Of a stretch of 64,000 bases of DNA, positions 42,283 to 52,644 are shown one piece after another; within the stretch, counting starts at the first letter, position 1, and each line of letters starts with the position of its first letter. Source of the DNA: Phallus indusiatus (lineage: Eukaryota > Basidiomycota > Agaricomycetes > Phallales > Phallaceae); NCBI GenBank assembly GCA_027605045.1, contig JAQFWX010000043.1, positions 124,001 through 188,000 on the forward strand. The letters are read 5' to 3'. The notes under the pieces are model-generated. The model saw only the letters and a list, made by a program, of their open reading frames with translations. It did no database searches and had not been told where the DNA came from. Made by a program: the position numbers and the translations under genes.

Positions 42283-43788
42283 ATGAACCATCTGCTAGCT
42301 CCACTTTCATTCTGTACGATTTTGGTTACGAAAGGGGTCGCGTTAAAGTACATGCGGCGATATTACCTTACAGTCGCACTCCCGAAAATGCTGTATGCCG
42401 CAGACATATTTCTGGCGAATGGGACTGCAGGGACGAGGGGGACAAAGGGAATGGTTAAGAAGCTGGCAAGGATACAAAGAGAAGCGACCATTCTAATAAC
42501 AGGGGCAATGAGATCTACAGCAACTGACGTTCTAGATGCGCATGCAAATATCTTACCTTTTGCCCTGATGGTAGAGAAACTTATAAAAAATGCGGGAACA
42601 AGACTGGCCACTCTACCGAAGACACACGTCCTACACAAGCAGGTAAACCGCGCAGCCAAAAGATATGTCGCTAGACACAGAAGCTCCCTACATGAAGTGA
42701 TGCACATGATAGGAGCAGACGCAGGGAAGTACGAGTGTATAAAACCTTATACTTGGGGACCTAAGTGGAAAAGGAGGCACGAGACAGTTATCGCATCAGA
42801 CAGAAGTGAAGCGAAAAAACTAATGGACACGTACAAGGGGTACCATATAGTGTACTCCGACGGATCCGGACGCGATGGCAAAGTAGGAGCAGCTGCAGTC
42901 TACACTACAGCGAACGGATGTAGGCATGCCAGAAGGAAGCACCTGGGCGCAGGTACGAACCACACTGTCTATGAAGCAGAGTTAACAGGGATACTGCTGG
43001 CACTTGACATAGCACGCGAAATAAAATGGACCAACAGGGTCTATATCATGCTCGACAACCAAGCGGCAATAAGAGCAACTGAAAGACAGAGGGCAGCTCC
43101 AGGGCAATATCTAGTGAATCGCATTCAGGCCGAAATCGAGAATCTGCACAAAAAACAAGGAAAAGGCATTACCATAGTGTGGGTACCGGGGCACGAAGAA
43201 ATAAAGGGCAACGAAGAAGCAGACGAAGAGGCCGCGAAAGCGATCACAGAAGGAGACAGAAAAAGCGAACATCTGGCGTACCTGCAAGATATGCCGATCA
43301 GCAGATCAGCAGCACGGCAGGAGATGGAGGCAATCTTGAAAAAACGAGCGGTAGAGAACTGGCAAAGCTCACTCCGGTATCAGAAAATGAAAGAGATTGA
43401 CGAAACTCTGCCTGGACCGTCTTTCATGAGAACGACCGCTAAGTGGCCAAGAAGAAATGTTTCAGTACTAATGTAACTTCGTACAGGACATGCACAGCTG
43501 AACGGACACCTACACAAGATCGGGAAATCGGAAACGCCAATATGTCCAGCCTGCGAAATGGAGACAGAGACAGCGGCGCACTTTCTCTGCAGATGTCCAC
43601 GATATGATACACACAGGGTGAAAATCCAACGGCATTTCAAGCGGCACACGATCACGAAGAACCAGCTGCTCAGCAGCCGAAAGGCAATTAAAGTCCTGTT
43701 TGAATACATCAATGACACGGGGAGATTCAATGCGACACACGGCAGACTAGACGTACCGCGAAGGAGGCAAAGAGGACGAGCGAAATAA
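42283..43788 (+). pseudogene. 5'-truncated non-LTR retrotransposon ORF2 (RT tail, RNase H, zinc knuckle)
   Basis: One frame of about 500 codons with a single TAA at 43474-43476. The start falls in the thumb region that follows the RT core. The RNase H domain is clear: VYSDGSGRDGKVGAAAV, then YEAELTGILLAL, then MLDNQAAIRA and VPGHEEIKGNEEAD, giving the four acidic catalytic positions and the His. After the stop the frame continues with a C-terminal zinc motif CPAC...HFLCRC. This is typical of LINE elements of the Tad/I type. No poly-A tail or clear target duplication was seen. The insertion is absent from cassette copy 1. Confidence 0.85.
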
Positions 43789-44351
43789 AGGGAGAGCACA
43801 ACACGGCGGGAACATCTGTCCCCACGTCACCTCATTACAACCCGAACAAGCAAAGCGCGCAAGACGAATGACGCGACCGGCCATCCCCATACGTCAAAGT
43901 CCCGGCACATAGGGCAACGCCCCCAGGGACTTACAGAATAACACACATGATTTTGGTTTACATATGCTCGTGCATGCTTAGATCGTAAAATTCTTTATTA
44001 TTTCTGCCTCAATATGTACACGCCTGACCGCCATAGAATGCCAAGACTCGATGCGAGTGACAGACCTGGTATTTGAGAGACAATATCGTGCGCAAAATGT
44101 AGAACGTCCAATAGCAAGGCTATGATGGGATATCCGGTTCATCGGTTTGTTGTGCTCGTCCGTGCGTGGGTTCCGTACAAGCTCGCATGATGTCTTTTAC
44201 GTGAATGACTGGGAACAAGTCATGTCAAATGCTGAACAAAAAAGCCATCCGAACGCGCAAGATGCCGTCTTTGGTGTTATTGTGGTGACCAGACAATTCG
44301 ATGGCTTTACGGAGTCGACACGATCCCGACGTGCGTGCGTGATCTGGCACA
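43789..44351. other. LINE 3' region and unassigned sequence
   Basis: Probably LINE 3' untranslated sequence up to about 44000, then about 350 bp of unknown origin absent from cassette copy 1. The 93-codon ORF at 44147-44428 has no recognisable content. Confidence 0.35.
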
Positions 44352-44660
44352 CAGGCCATGAGTGGATCACTAGAGTGAACCTCAGTACTCAGTTCTTGGT
44401 ACCTGTCAAAAGTAAGATGTCCGCTTGACACCTGCGGCTCTTGCCGCCATCTCAAGCCTTTCGGACTCCGATAAAAATCCGCCCGTCACTGGCCCGCTCA
44501 GTGTAAATTGGCTTCTAAGCGGGGCTAGTCGGGGACAGTCAATCGGACTATGGAGAAACCGATCAAACTGACTCTAAATCATATTTAGTTCATGTCAAAA
44601 CGATGGTAGTGTTTGAAGAAGGTTCCCTCACCCCTTGTATCTTATCCTCGCTTTTTCGAA

Positions 44661-45448
44661 ATGCTGTCTAGTACAGTGGCACTCAAGCTAGTCATGCTGT
44701 CGATCATGTTCGCATTGACTAGGAAAGCATTTATTCCACCAACCAAAGAAATATCTTCGGACAAAATTGAAACGAGCTCCTTCACCAACAAATACATCCA
44801 TCTATTAGCGAAGTATGGGATTATGGTGAGTCACCGCCACATTGTCTGTCTTCCGCGGTTATAATCCTTGAGCATTTTTAGCCAGCCTTCCTCGTACCCA
44901 GCTTTGTCCAAGGCTGTGTCATACTACTAAGAACTATATCCATATCCTCGACGTCTCCCCTCTCGAAAACGTTCAAACTCGCAGATACATGCTCACGAGA
45001 TGATAACGAGCTATATCGTTTGTCACCTCTATTTTGGAGCATTTTCCTTTTAACCGCAGGCGGCGCCTCTCTTCGACTGTTATGCTTCAAAACACTAGGA
45101 AGATTTTTCACCTTTTCTGTCACCATTCGCTCAAACCATACAGTCATCGATGTTGGTCCTTACGGGATCGTACGACACCCGAGTTATGCTGGTGGCTATA
45201 TAATGTATGCCGGTGCTGTTCTTTGGGCCTTCAGCTCCCAAAACCCCGCCATTACATGCGGATGGGCATCTTCGTCCTTGCTTGTTAGATTGATTTTAGG
45301 ATTGTGGGTATTTATTGGAGGTTTCCTTTGCTTTTGTATAATGCGACGTGTTTCCGTGGAGGAAAAAAATCTTCAAACACATTTCGGAAAGTCATGGGAC
45401 GATTATGTGAAGCGGGTCCCATACCAATACTTTCCAGGCATCTACTGA
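44661..45448 (+). CDS. Isoprenylcysteine carboxyl methyltransferase (ICMT/STE14)-like membrane protein
   Basis: Two exons, 44661-44825 and 44882-45448, with a 56-nt GT...AG intron, predict 243 aa. Several hydrophobic segments run through the protein (N-terminal about 1-20, about 60-80, 105-120, 155-175, 185-210). The ICMT signature is present: GPYGIVRHPSYAGG at about 147-160 and, near the C-terminus, R.V..EE..L...FG..W..Y...VPY at about 210-236, ending PGIY. ICMT enzymes methylate the C-terminal prenylcysteine of CaaX proteins in the ER, including Ras-type GTPases and mating pheromones. Basidiomycetes carry several ICMT-like paralogues, so the substrate is open. Upstream lies the end of cassette copy 2, downstream the toxin-like pair. 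Confidence 0.85.
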
Positions 45449-45999
45449 AGTACATTTAGCACACTTGTACTGGTACCTTAATATCTATTACCACTCACTC
45501 TAATATCTGACCAACGTGACACACGCTGAGTTTCCCCTTCTATGTTGATATTCTGGATGGACTTCTACAAATAAAATATAGTAATTTCTCACCTCTTCAA
45601 TCGACAGGAGTTGGACTGTGTCTCCTTATGATAGACATTCTACGGAGTGCTCAAAAGTAGTATAACTCAGCTGAGAAAAATCACAAAGGTACAACCTGGG
45701 CATTCACTCTCGGGTAAGGTTGAGATTCGTGAGTTGAAGAATTGAGTGAGCAGGAGGGGGGAATAAAAAGTTTTAAAATTCATATATTTCGACGATGAGG
45801 AGAAAAAGGGGGCGTACATACATAATGCGTTTTTATATGTTTATAACTGAGCATGAGCCAAAAAAAAAAATAGGGTGCGAGAAAGGATTGGTTGAGACAG
45901 ATAACTCGTTCAAGGGGAAGACAATTCAACAATATGTATTCATCTATTCAATAGAAGCCTGCTTGGTGAAGGCCATTCGGTACGGACAAGCTTTGGACC
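45449..45999. other. Intergenic region
   Basis: 551 bp. The part from about 45719 resembles 48646-48720, the corresponding position after the second toxin-like gene, which supports a tandem duplication. No coding sequence seen. Confidence 0.4.
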
Positions 46000-47515
46000 A
46001 TTGACAATGAAGTCGCCCGTTGTGCCTGAGTTGGATATGAGTAATGAATATTCATGTTTTATCGATCGTCTCACCTGGAGCAATGTTGATAAGAGCATAC
46101 CGATCCCCAGAAAAGAAGTAGGCTGTATCACGATTTTTTGGATGAGGGAGAATGGCATCAATAGTTTTGAAACCAGCTTTCTACAAAGAGGGCCAGTTGC
46201 TCCAAATATCCTTCGGTCCGTTGACGATTCTGTCGTTAGTTGTACCTAAGATTAATGTAAGAGTTAACATTTAAGGAAGAAAAAGAAAAAGAGACAAACC
46301 AGGTTCGAAGTAAATGAGTACATACTGTGTCCCACTGAAGAAGTATGCCTTATGGTCATCGGCTGGACTGGGCACCACGGCGTCAATTGTATCGAACCCA
46401 CTTGCGCGAAGAGCAAGCCACTCTGTTGAGATGTTCTTTAGACCACCGATAATAAAGTCATCCTTTGTACCGGGTTTGCTCCGAATGAGCGCGTACTACT
46501 TGTTCAGGAAAAAGTACATATCACCCGTCCGGGTTGAGTAGCGCTGCGTCAACGCTGCCAACGAAATTGGCTTCGGACTGCGAGGGCCAGCTATTGACAA
46601 TATTGAGCGGACCGTACTAAAGGGTGCCCTTGTTCGTGCCGGGTTTGATATCAATAATGGCGTAGCGGTTCCCGCAAAAGAAGTAGGCGAGACCCTTTCT
46701 GTGCGGGTGAAGGACACAAGAAACCCTGGTCAATTGAACAGGCTCCGCATCAAATATTTGATCAATAACCCCGACACCTTCGCCAGTCATGAGGTCGTTG
46801 TTCACTGATCGACGCCGACGAAGTTCATACTCGTGACCTGAGTCAACAGGATCAGCACTATGGGGTGGATAAGGTATCAGGTTGACGCCTGGTAGGACAC
46901 GGCGAGGATAAGGAAGCTCAGAAAGAGGCAGCACGTTGTTGACATTAAACGTATTGTCGAAGTAAGTATTCTCATAGATATTAATAATAGCACCGTCGTA
47001 GTGTTCGTGTGTAAGACGAATGAGCTCAGGGCGAATGCCCCCAGGGAAGACGACTTCGTGTCGGTTCTCATATCAGTACGTTCCAAGAGCAAGATTGACG
47101 TTGATACCGCCATATACGCGAAGATTTCGTACTCGAAACAGTGTCTAGCGTCCTCAGCAGGGCGCTGCCAACGTGTCAGCCTATCCTCCTCATCACGATA
47201 GAAGCGGACGGCGGGCACAAATATCGAGTTAACATTTCGGTCAACATCTGACGGAAATTGTAGGCGTCATGAGCGGGGAGAAAACCAGTCCAAAGTATTT
47301 CCTACGGGGGTGCAGTGCTCCACCGAATTAAGCACTCGATGGCAGCTCTAACCTCCCGGCGCGTGGTTGTGTCGTAAACGCGGCTGGGTCTGAAGAAATC
47401 GTGAGGATTATGATTTGCGAACTCGGATGCTAGAGGCCGAGGCAATGATACATCTAGGATCAGCATTGTATCCGAATAAGTCAATGAGAGAAAAGCAGAA
47501 AAGCTCCTCACTCAT
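46000..47515 (-). pseudogene. ADP-ribosyltransferase/hemopexin-like fusion, decayed tandem copy
   Basis: Paralogue of 48890-50442. The start MSEELFCF at 47515 is recognisable, but the frame breaks within 40 codons. Further segments appear in different frames: the LIRWSTAPP region (about 47302-47340), FYRDEEDRLTRW...FEYEIFAY (about 47100-47210), LRRRRSVNNDLMTGEG and GNRYAIIDIKPG (46617-46934), and then hemopexin-like units down to about 46000. Several shifts and stops separate them, so it cannot make the protein. It sits directly upstream in the same orientation as its relative, as expected for a tandem duplicate. Confidence 0.75.
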
Positions 47516-48640
47516 GCTAATTAATCCTGCATAGGTAAAATTTAAGTCATTGAGCGTACGTCCTACAACTGAGTCACACTCACCGGAATGTTCGTATGCT
47601 AAGTACAACTCACTACTCCGAATTTATATCCTTGCATGTTCAACGTTCGCTCCAATAGATCAATTTTGCTTAATACTCATTCTCAATAATCTTCCGCATC
47701 GAATTCAACACGAGCATGTACGATGAATTGTTTTTGTGGCAAATATTGGCAAAAATCTTCTGTGGCAAACCTGGCAAAAAGTATTTGAAAAACCTGCTGG
47801 ATATCAGATCGAGAAGCTTCAATTAGTAAAGATATTATAAGATCACGCATGACTATATGGCTTGGAAACATGGCAACCGCCAACTGCCAACTTCTAATCA
47901 TTAGACTATTTTCCGCGCGATAATTCCTGGCTAATGCTGGCTTCAAAATTTCGAGCCGGGCCAAAATAATTTGGGTCTGACCGGCTCTGGGAATAATATT
48001 TTAGGAAGAGTAAATAAAATTAGATTAGATGTTACAAGAAGTCTATGAAATTTGAGAACTTTACTTAACTATGCCCCATCATCTTATGCAACTGCCTGAT
48101 AAAATACACTGAGAAGAGGTTAGGAAGAATATCATACAAAGGCTCCTCGAGGAGTAGAATAACGATTTGAAAAGTGTTTTCGATCTAGGAGCATAATCAT
48201 GGTCATGGTCAGGATAGAATATAGTTAGGATCCATACCATTAGCTTCATGCGCGGTTGTGTAGGGCAAGGATAACAACACTTGTTAAACTCTCGGTTCAA
48301 ATCCGAGCGCGGCCTTCTCTTTTTGGCTGCATTGCAAGGATTCTAGTCGATGTCATTACTGGATGTCATTACTGGCATCGATATATTTCAATTAGCCATC
48401 CTTTTAAACATTATAAGTAAAAGGGATTCATCCTGATCGAAAACTCGCTTCACTGGCTTTACAGTGCGCATTGACTCGAAGAGACTTGCAAGGGGAAGTT
48501 TGTTAGTCTGTGAACATGTGACCCTTCTAGTAAAAGCAAGACATATGTGTGTGGATAACGGAAGATCTCCTAATCCTGTCTGATGCGTCTCGCAAGGACC
48601 CTAACTCTGATAAATCTTGGTATTTTTGGTGGATATTGTA
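47516..48640. other. Region between the two toxin-like copies
   Basis: About 1.1 kb. It contains the second tRNA-like relic (48254-48314). The minus-strand ORF at 47683-47964 (93 codons) is not recognisable and has no clear partner upstream of the other copy. Confidence 0.35.
48254..48314 (+). tRNA. tRNA-like relic with Pol III-type terminator (copy 2)
   Basis: Same 3' half as the copy at 5787-5855: identical T-arm CTCGG/TTCAAAT/CCGAG, acceptor strand CGCGGCC and T5 tract just after. The 5' strand GGTTGTG pairs with the acceptor only through G-U wobbles, and the middle part is shorter and unlike copy 1. About 35 bp upstream are also shared (GATCCATAC...TAGCTTCA). Not a working tRNA. Confidence 0.4.
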
Positions 48641-48889
48641 ACGGCCAGTGGGTCGAAGAATTGAATGAGCAAGGAGACAAGAGTTCTAAAAGATTATATA
48701 TTTAACACTAGGGATCAACAGGCTACACGTTGTACTTTTATACGAGCATGAGACATAGAGGTGAATGGTGAGAAAGACAACTAACTGGTCAGGGGGCAAT
48801 CAGTAGACGACATGCACTCATCTATTCACCAAAAGCCTGCTTGGCGGAGGGACTGTAAACCATCCTTAACAAGCCTTGGTCCACTAACA

Positions 48890-50442
48890 ATGAAGCTATT
48901 TTTAGTACCTGGGATCAAAATGAGTCATACGGATATGCTTGCTTATCAGTTTTTCTGACCTGGAGCAACGTTGATAAGAGCGAACCGGTCCCCAGAGAAA
49001 AATTAAGCTGTTTCACGATTATTCGGATTAGGAAGAACCGCGTCAATAGTTTTGAAGTTAGCTTTCTTCAGCGAAGGCCAATCGCTCCAGATGTCATTCG
49101 GTCCATCGACGATTCTGTCGTCAAATGTTCCTGCGTTTGAGGCTTAGTGTGTATTCTAAAAGGTGAAAAAGAACAGACAAACCGGGATTGAAGTACATGA
49201 GCGCATGACGCGTCCCACTAAAGACATACGCCTTATGATCATCGGCTGGATTGGGCAGTACAGCGTCGATTGTGTTGAAGCCACCTGCGCGAAGAGCAGG
49301 CCAGTATGCTGAGATACCTTTAGGCCCAGTCAAGACAAAGTCGTTCGTCGTGCCTTGTTTGCACCGGATGACCGCATAACTTTTGTTCAAGAAGAAGTAC
49401 ATATCACCAGTTATTTCTGGGTTAGGGAGCACTGCGTCAATGCCGCCAGTATATCCAGCTTGAGACAGTGACGGCCAGGTCGAGACAATGTTGAGCGAAC
49501 CGTCTTCAAGGGAGTCATCTGTCGTACCTCCTATATGATATCAATGATGGCATAGCGGTTTCCGCAGAAGAAGTAAGCGAAGCCATGTTCCATCGGGTGA
49601 AGGAAGCAAGAAACTCTGGTTAGAGGAATAACCTCCACGTCAAACATTGTATCAACAACTCCGTGACCTTCTCCCGTCATGAGGTCGTTGTTCGCTGATC
49701 GGTGACGACGAAGTGCTTGCTCATGATCTGAGCCGCTGGGAGGGTTCTCGCCATAGGAAGGAAATGGCACTGGTTCAGGGATGTCCTCAGGCGAACGGGG
49801 AGAAGGAAGCTCTCGAAGAGGAGGCACATGATGTTCATTGACCATGTTGTTAAAGTGAGTGTTTTGCCAGATACGAACAAGAGTACCGTTCATGTATTCG
49901 CGTGCAGTGCGAATGAACTCGGGACGAATGCCTCCAGGGAAGATAACATGATGTCGGTTCTCATAACGGTGCCGTCCGAGGGCCAGATTGACATCGATAC
50001 CGCCATACGCAAAGATTTCGTACTCAAAACGGGGCGTGGTGTCCTGAGTAATGTGAGGCTCCCAACGTGCCAGTCGACCCCCGGCGTTATCGCGATAAAA
50101 GCGGGAAGTGGACACAAATATCGAGTTAGTATTTTGGTCAACATACTGACGGAGGTTGTAGGCATCACGATCGGAATAATCATGTTCTCGAGGATGGACC
50201 ACGGGGAGAAAACCAGTCCAGAAGATTTCCTGTGGAGCAGCGGTAGACCACCGAACTAGGCGCTCAGCAGCATTGCTGACAATTCGATGCGTGGTTGCGT
50301 CTTCGACCTCGTCAGTCCTGAACATGTTGCGGGGGTTGCATATGATGTTAGAGGCCTCGGCAATGTTACGCGCAACGTCATTAGCATAATAAGGGCTGGT
50401 GAACCAGCTAACGAGAGAGGAGCAGAAAATCTCCTCACTCAT
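48890..50442 (-). pseudogene. ADP-ribosyltransferase toxin-like domain with hemopexin-like repeats
   Basis: The N-terminal ORF (50442-49531, 303 aa from MSEE) has the layout of pierisin/cholera-type mono-ADP-ribosyltransferases: an Arg in LVRWSTAAP followed by IFWTGFLP (about 62-80), YVDQN..SIFVSTS (about 100-113, the STS motif), and FPGGIRPEFI (about 168-177) near the expected catalytic Glu region. An Arg-rich linker and a first hemopexin-like strand (AYFFCGNRYAIID) follow. Then the frame shifts by what looks like a two-base insertion. At least two further hemopexin-like units (DAVLPNP..., MYFFLNKSYAV, AYVFSGTRHALMYFNPG) lie in the new frame, and a last one follows a 52-nt intron (49131-49182) and ends early at a TAA. 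The family modifies host nucleic acid or proteins with ADP-ribose from NAD+. With the shift, only the catalytic half could be made. Confidence 0.65.
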
Positions 50443-50502
50443 AGTGGCTTTACGTTGCGTAAAGTTCAGTTCCAAGTCAATACCTAGCAAGCTCAATTTC
50501 AT

Positions 50503-51167
50503 GCTGGACAGAATGTTTGCGTGCTGAGTGAGTATAATACATGATTTATACCCTTATAGAGAGCTCAATGAGGAGTCCTGCGTGCAACTTCTGCTGCGAT
50601 CGGAAAATTCTCAATCTCATCGATAATTCTGTTCGACAAACATGTACAACGGATTGTCTTTTATCTGGTAAATCTATCAGATAATCCAACATTGGTTGAA
50701 CCCCAGAAAAAGAAGAAAGCTCTGCTAAATCTACTCCAGATCCCGTATATGGGTTGACTTCCGTTGTGAAGGGTGATTGTTTCTCGACATATGGTAAACA
50801 GTGGTAAACCGGCGGTTACTGGCATGCAATTCATTTATCACCTTGCTCTGCAAGGTCTTCTCTCATGTTCTCTTATGTCAAAATGCGCTAGGAAACTTTA
50901 GAGTTTTGATCAAGGCTTGTATTTTAGAATATATATACTCACTGGGGACCCATGTACCACCTTTATGGGCTCTATTACATTGGTACTAAAAACAATGATT
51001 TCGCAGCAATTACAAAGAGTTTTTGTCAACAGGTTTTTTTTCAGTGAATATTCTCCTTTTCTGAGCACATTTCATTCTTGTCAGCTTGCCATCGAACATT
51101 TCTTACGCTTGTGCGATAATAAAATTAATAAACAGTAATTCTCTTTATATATTCTTGACGCACACAA
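50503..51167. other. Intergenic region
   Basis: 665 bp upstream of the toxin-like gene and up to the TIR element. Open frames of 62 and 73 codons have no recognisable content. Confidence 0.4.
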
Positions 51168-51169
51168 TA

Positions 51170-51546
51170 GGGGATTTCAGAGTAGGCCGTTTAAGTGCCG
51201 TTTTACTGTCCGTTTCAAAATCAGTGAAACGGCTGTTGAAACGGCCAAAAAGTTAAACGGCAGTCGTTTCACTGTCCGTTTCACTCCCCGGCCACTATCG
51301 GTCAGGGCTTAATTTTTGATAATAATTTGTTTAAATATTTATCTAACAAATTATGTAAAAAAAATCCGAAGAATCGAAGAGGAACACTGTGAAACGACGG
51401 ACAAAACGATTTTTACAAGAAACGGACAGTGGGGCGTTCAGAGTTGAAACGGGATAAGTGGTATTTCCGAAGTACTCCCGACGTACCAAAACGGACAGTG
51501 AAACGGACAGAAAAACGGCACTTAAACGGCCTACTCTGAAATCCCC
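51170..51546. mobile_element. 377-bp TIR element (MITE) with AAACGG subterminal repeats
   Basis: Ends GGGGATTTCAGAGTAGGCCG.../...CTACTCTGAAATCCCC, with an inverted repeat of about 50 bp. A TA dinucleotide flanks each side (51168-51169, 51547-51548), compatible with a Tc1/mariner-type duplication, though TAGGGG ends also occur in other superfamilies. The interior repeats CCGTTT and AAACGG many times. No ORF. Confidence 0.75.
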
Positions 51547-51548
51547 TA

Positions 51549-52644
51549 ATGTTCAAAACTGACGGAACCAATGCCAGCTGACCCTCTGCCGTGGATGTCG
51601 CCGCATTCTTCTAGTTAAAAGCGTTGTCAATCTCAGTCCAACTTCCAGTGACCTGTGAATCAGCTCTTGTCCAGTTTCCTTAGACGGCAAGCTGAAGATT
51701 ATTAGTTTAATCGGAGAGACGCGCGAAATTGAACTAACGGGGCTGCCTTTGTTGCAGGGGCGCCGGCCGACGAAGTTGTGGCTTCCGGTTTCGGGGTTGA
51801 CGGGAGGTCGCCGTGGTTTGTATGCCAAACGTCTTTCTTTTTGCCCTTCTCCTCGTCCGTCTTCTCCTCCTCCGACCATTACTCAGCTTTCTTTCCCCAC
51901 TCTAGTGTGAAAGAACTCGTATGTCAGTCTCGCGACGATCCTATCCAACATTCGGTAGGGGACTTAGAGCGCCTAAGTGGCTCCGGTCGCCAAGACTCGC
52001 GCGATGATGATTGGGGGCAGCTGAATCGTAGCAAACATGAAACCCAATGGGGACTCGATCGCCAAAGACTGGTCAGTGGAGGGTAGAATTGGGATGGGTG
52101 CCACCAGGGAAAAAACAACGATAGTCCTTAGTCCAGTGCTTTGTACTGTACATTTCAAAGCCCGCGAGGTTAGCAGAAAAAAGGCGAGATGAAACCAACG
52201 CGGTACTAACTAATTCGCCTTCCCAACATCGTGTATACGATAGGTCTGATGAGATTCAACACAGCATCTATCCCTCAGCTGAAAGTGCCGTCGTTTGTGT
52301 AAATGCATTTGAACGGGCCTGTCGACCTGTCGACTTTTGCGGTGCGGTCGCCTAACGTTAACACTCGCAGATTCCAGTTCGTTCAAGGTTCAGTTTACAC
52401 GGCAATTTATCTTTGATACAAGAAGGTGAATTTTAGCTAGTTCTGCGCACTTTACGGTATATGTATTATGGGTTCTAGCTAAACTTTGAGAATACATACA
52501 ATACCCGCTCTAACAAGAAGAGAAAGACAAAGCAAGGTGAGGGATTTAAATAAGTACATATTGCTGGTTTGTTCTATAAAACAATGTAGTCCTCAAGAGA
52601 TATGTCGATGTAGATGAACAATTCAATGTACTACTGCATAATTT
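51549..52644. other. Intergenic region downstream of the Na+/H+ exchanger
   Basis: About 1.1 kb. ORFs on both strands around 51553-52086 overlap each other and show no domain. Contains the 3' untranslated region of the exchanger. Confidence 0.4.

Larger units (their letters stand above)
38867..44480 (+). repeat. Beta-trefoil gene cassette, copy 2
   Basis: Direct repeat of 9393-12445, starting at the same CACAATGTCTTCAATG. Homology runs to about 42018 and resumes at AGGCCATGAGTGG (about 44352), the 2.3 kb in between being absent from copy 1. Both of its beta-trefoil genes are open. Confidence 0.85.
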
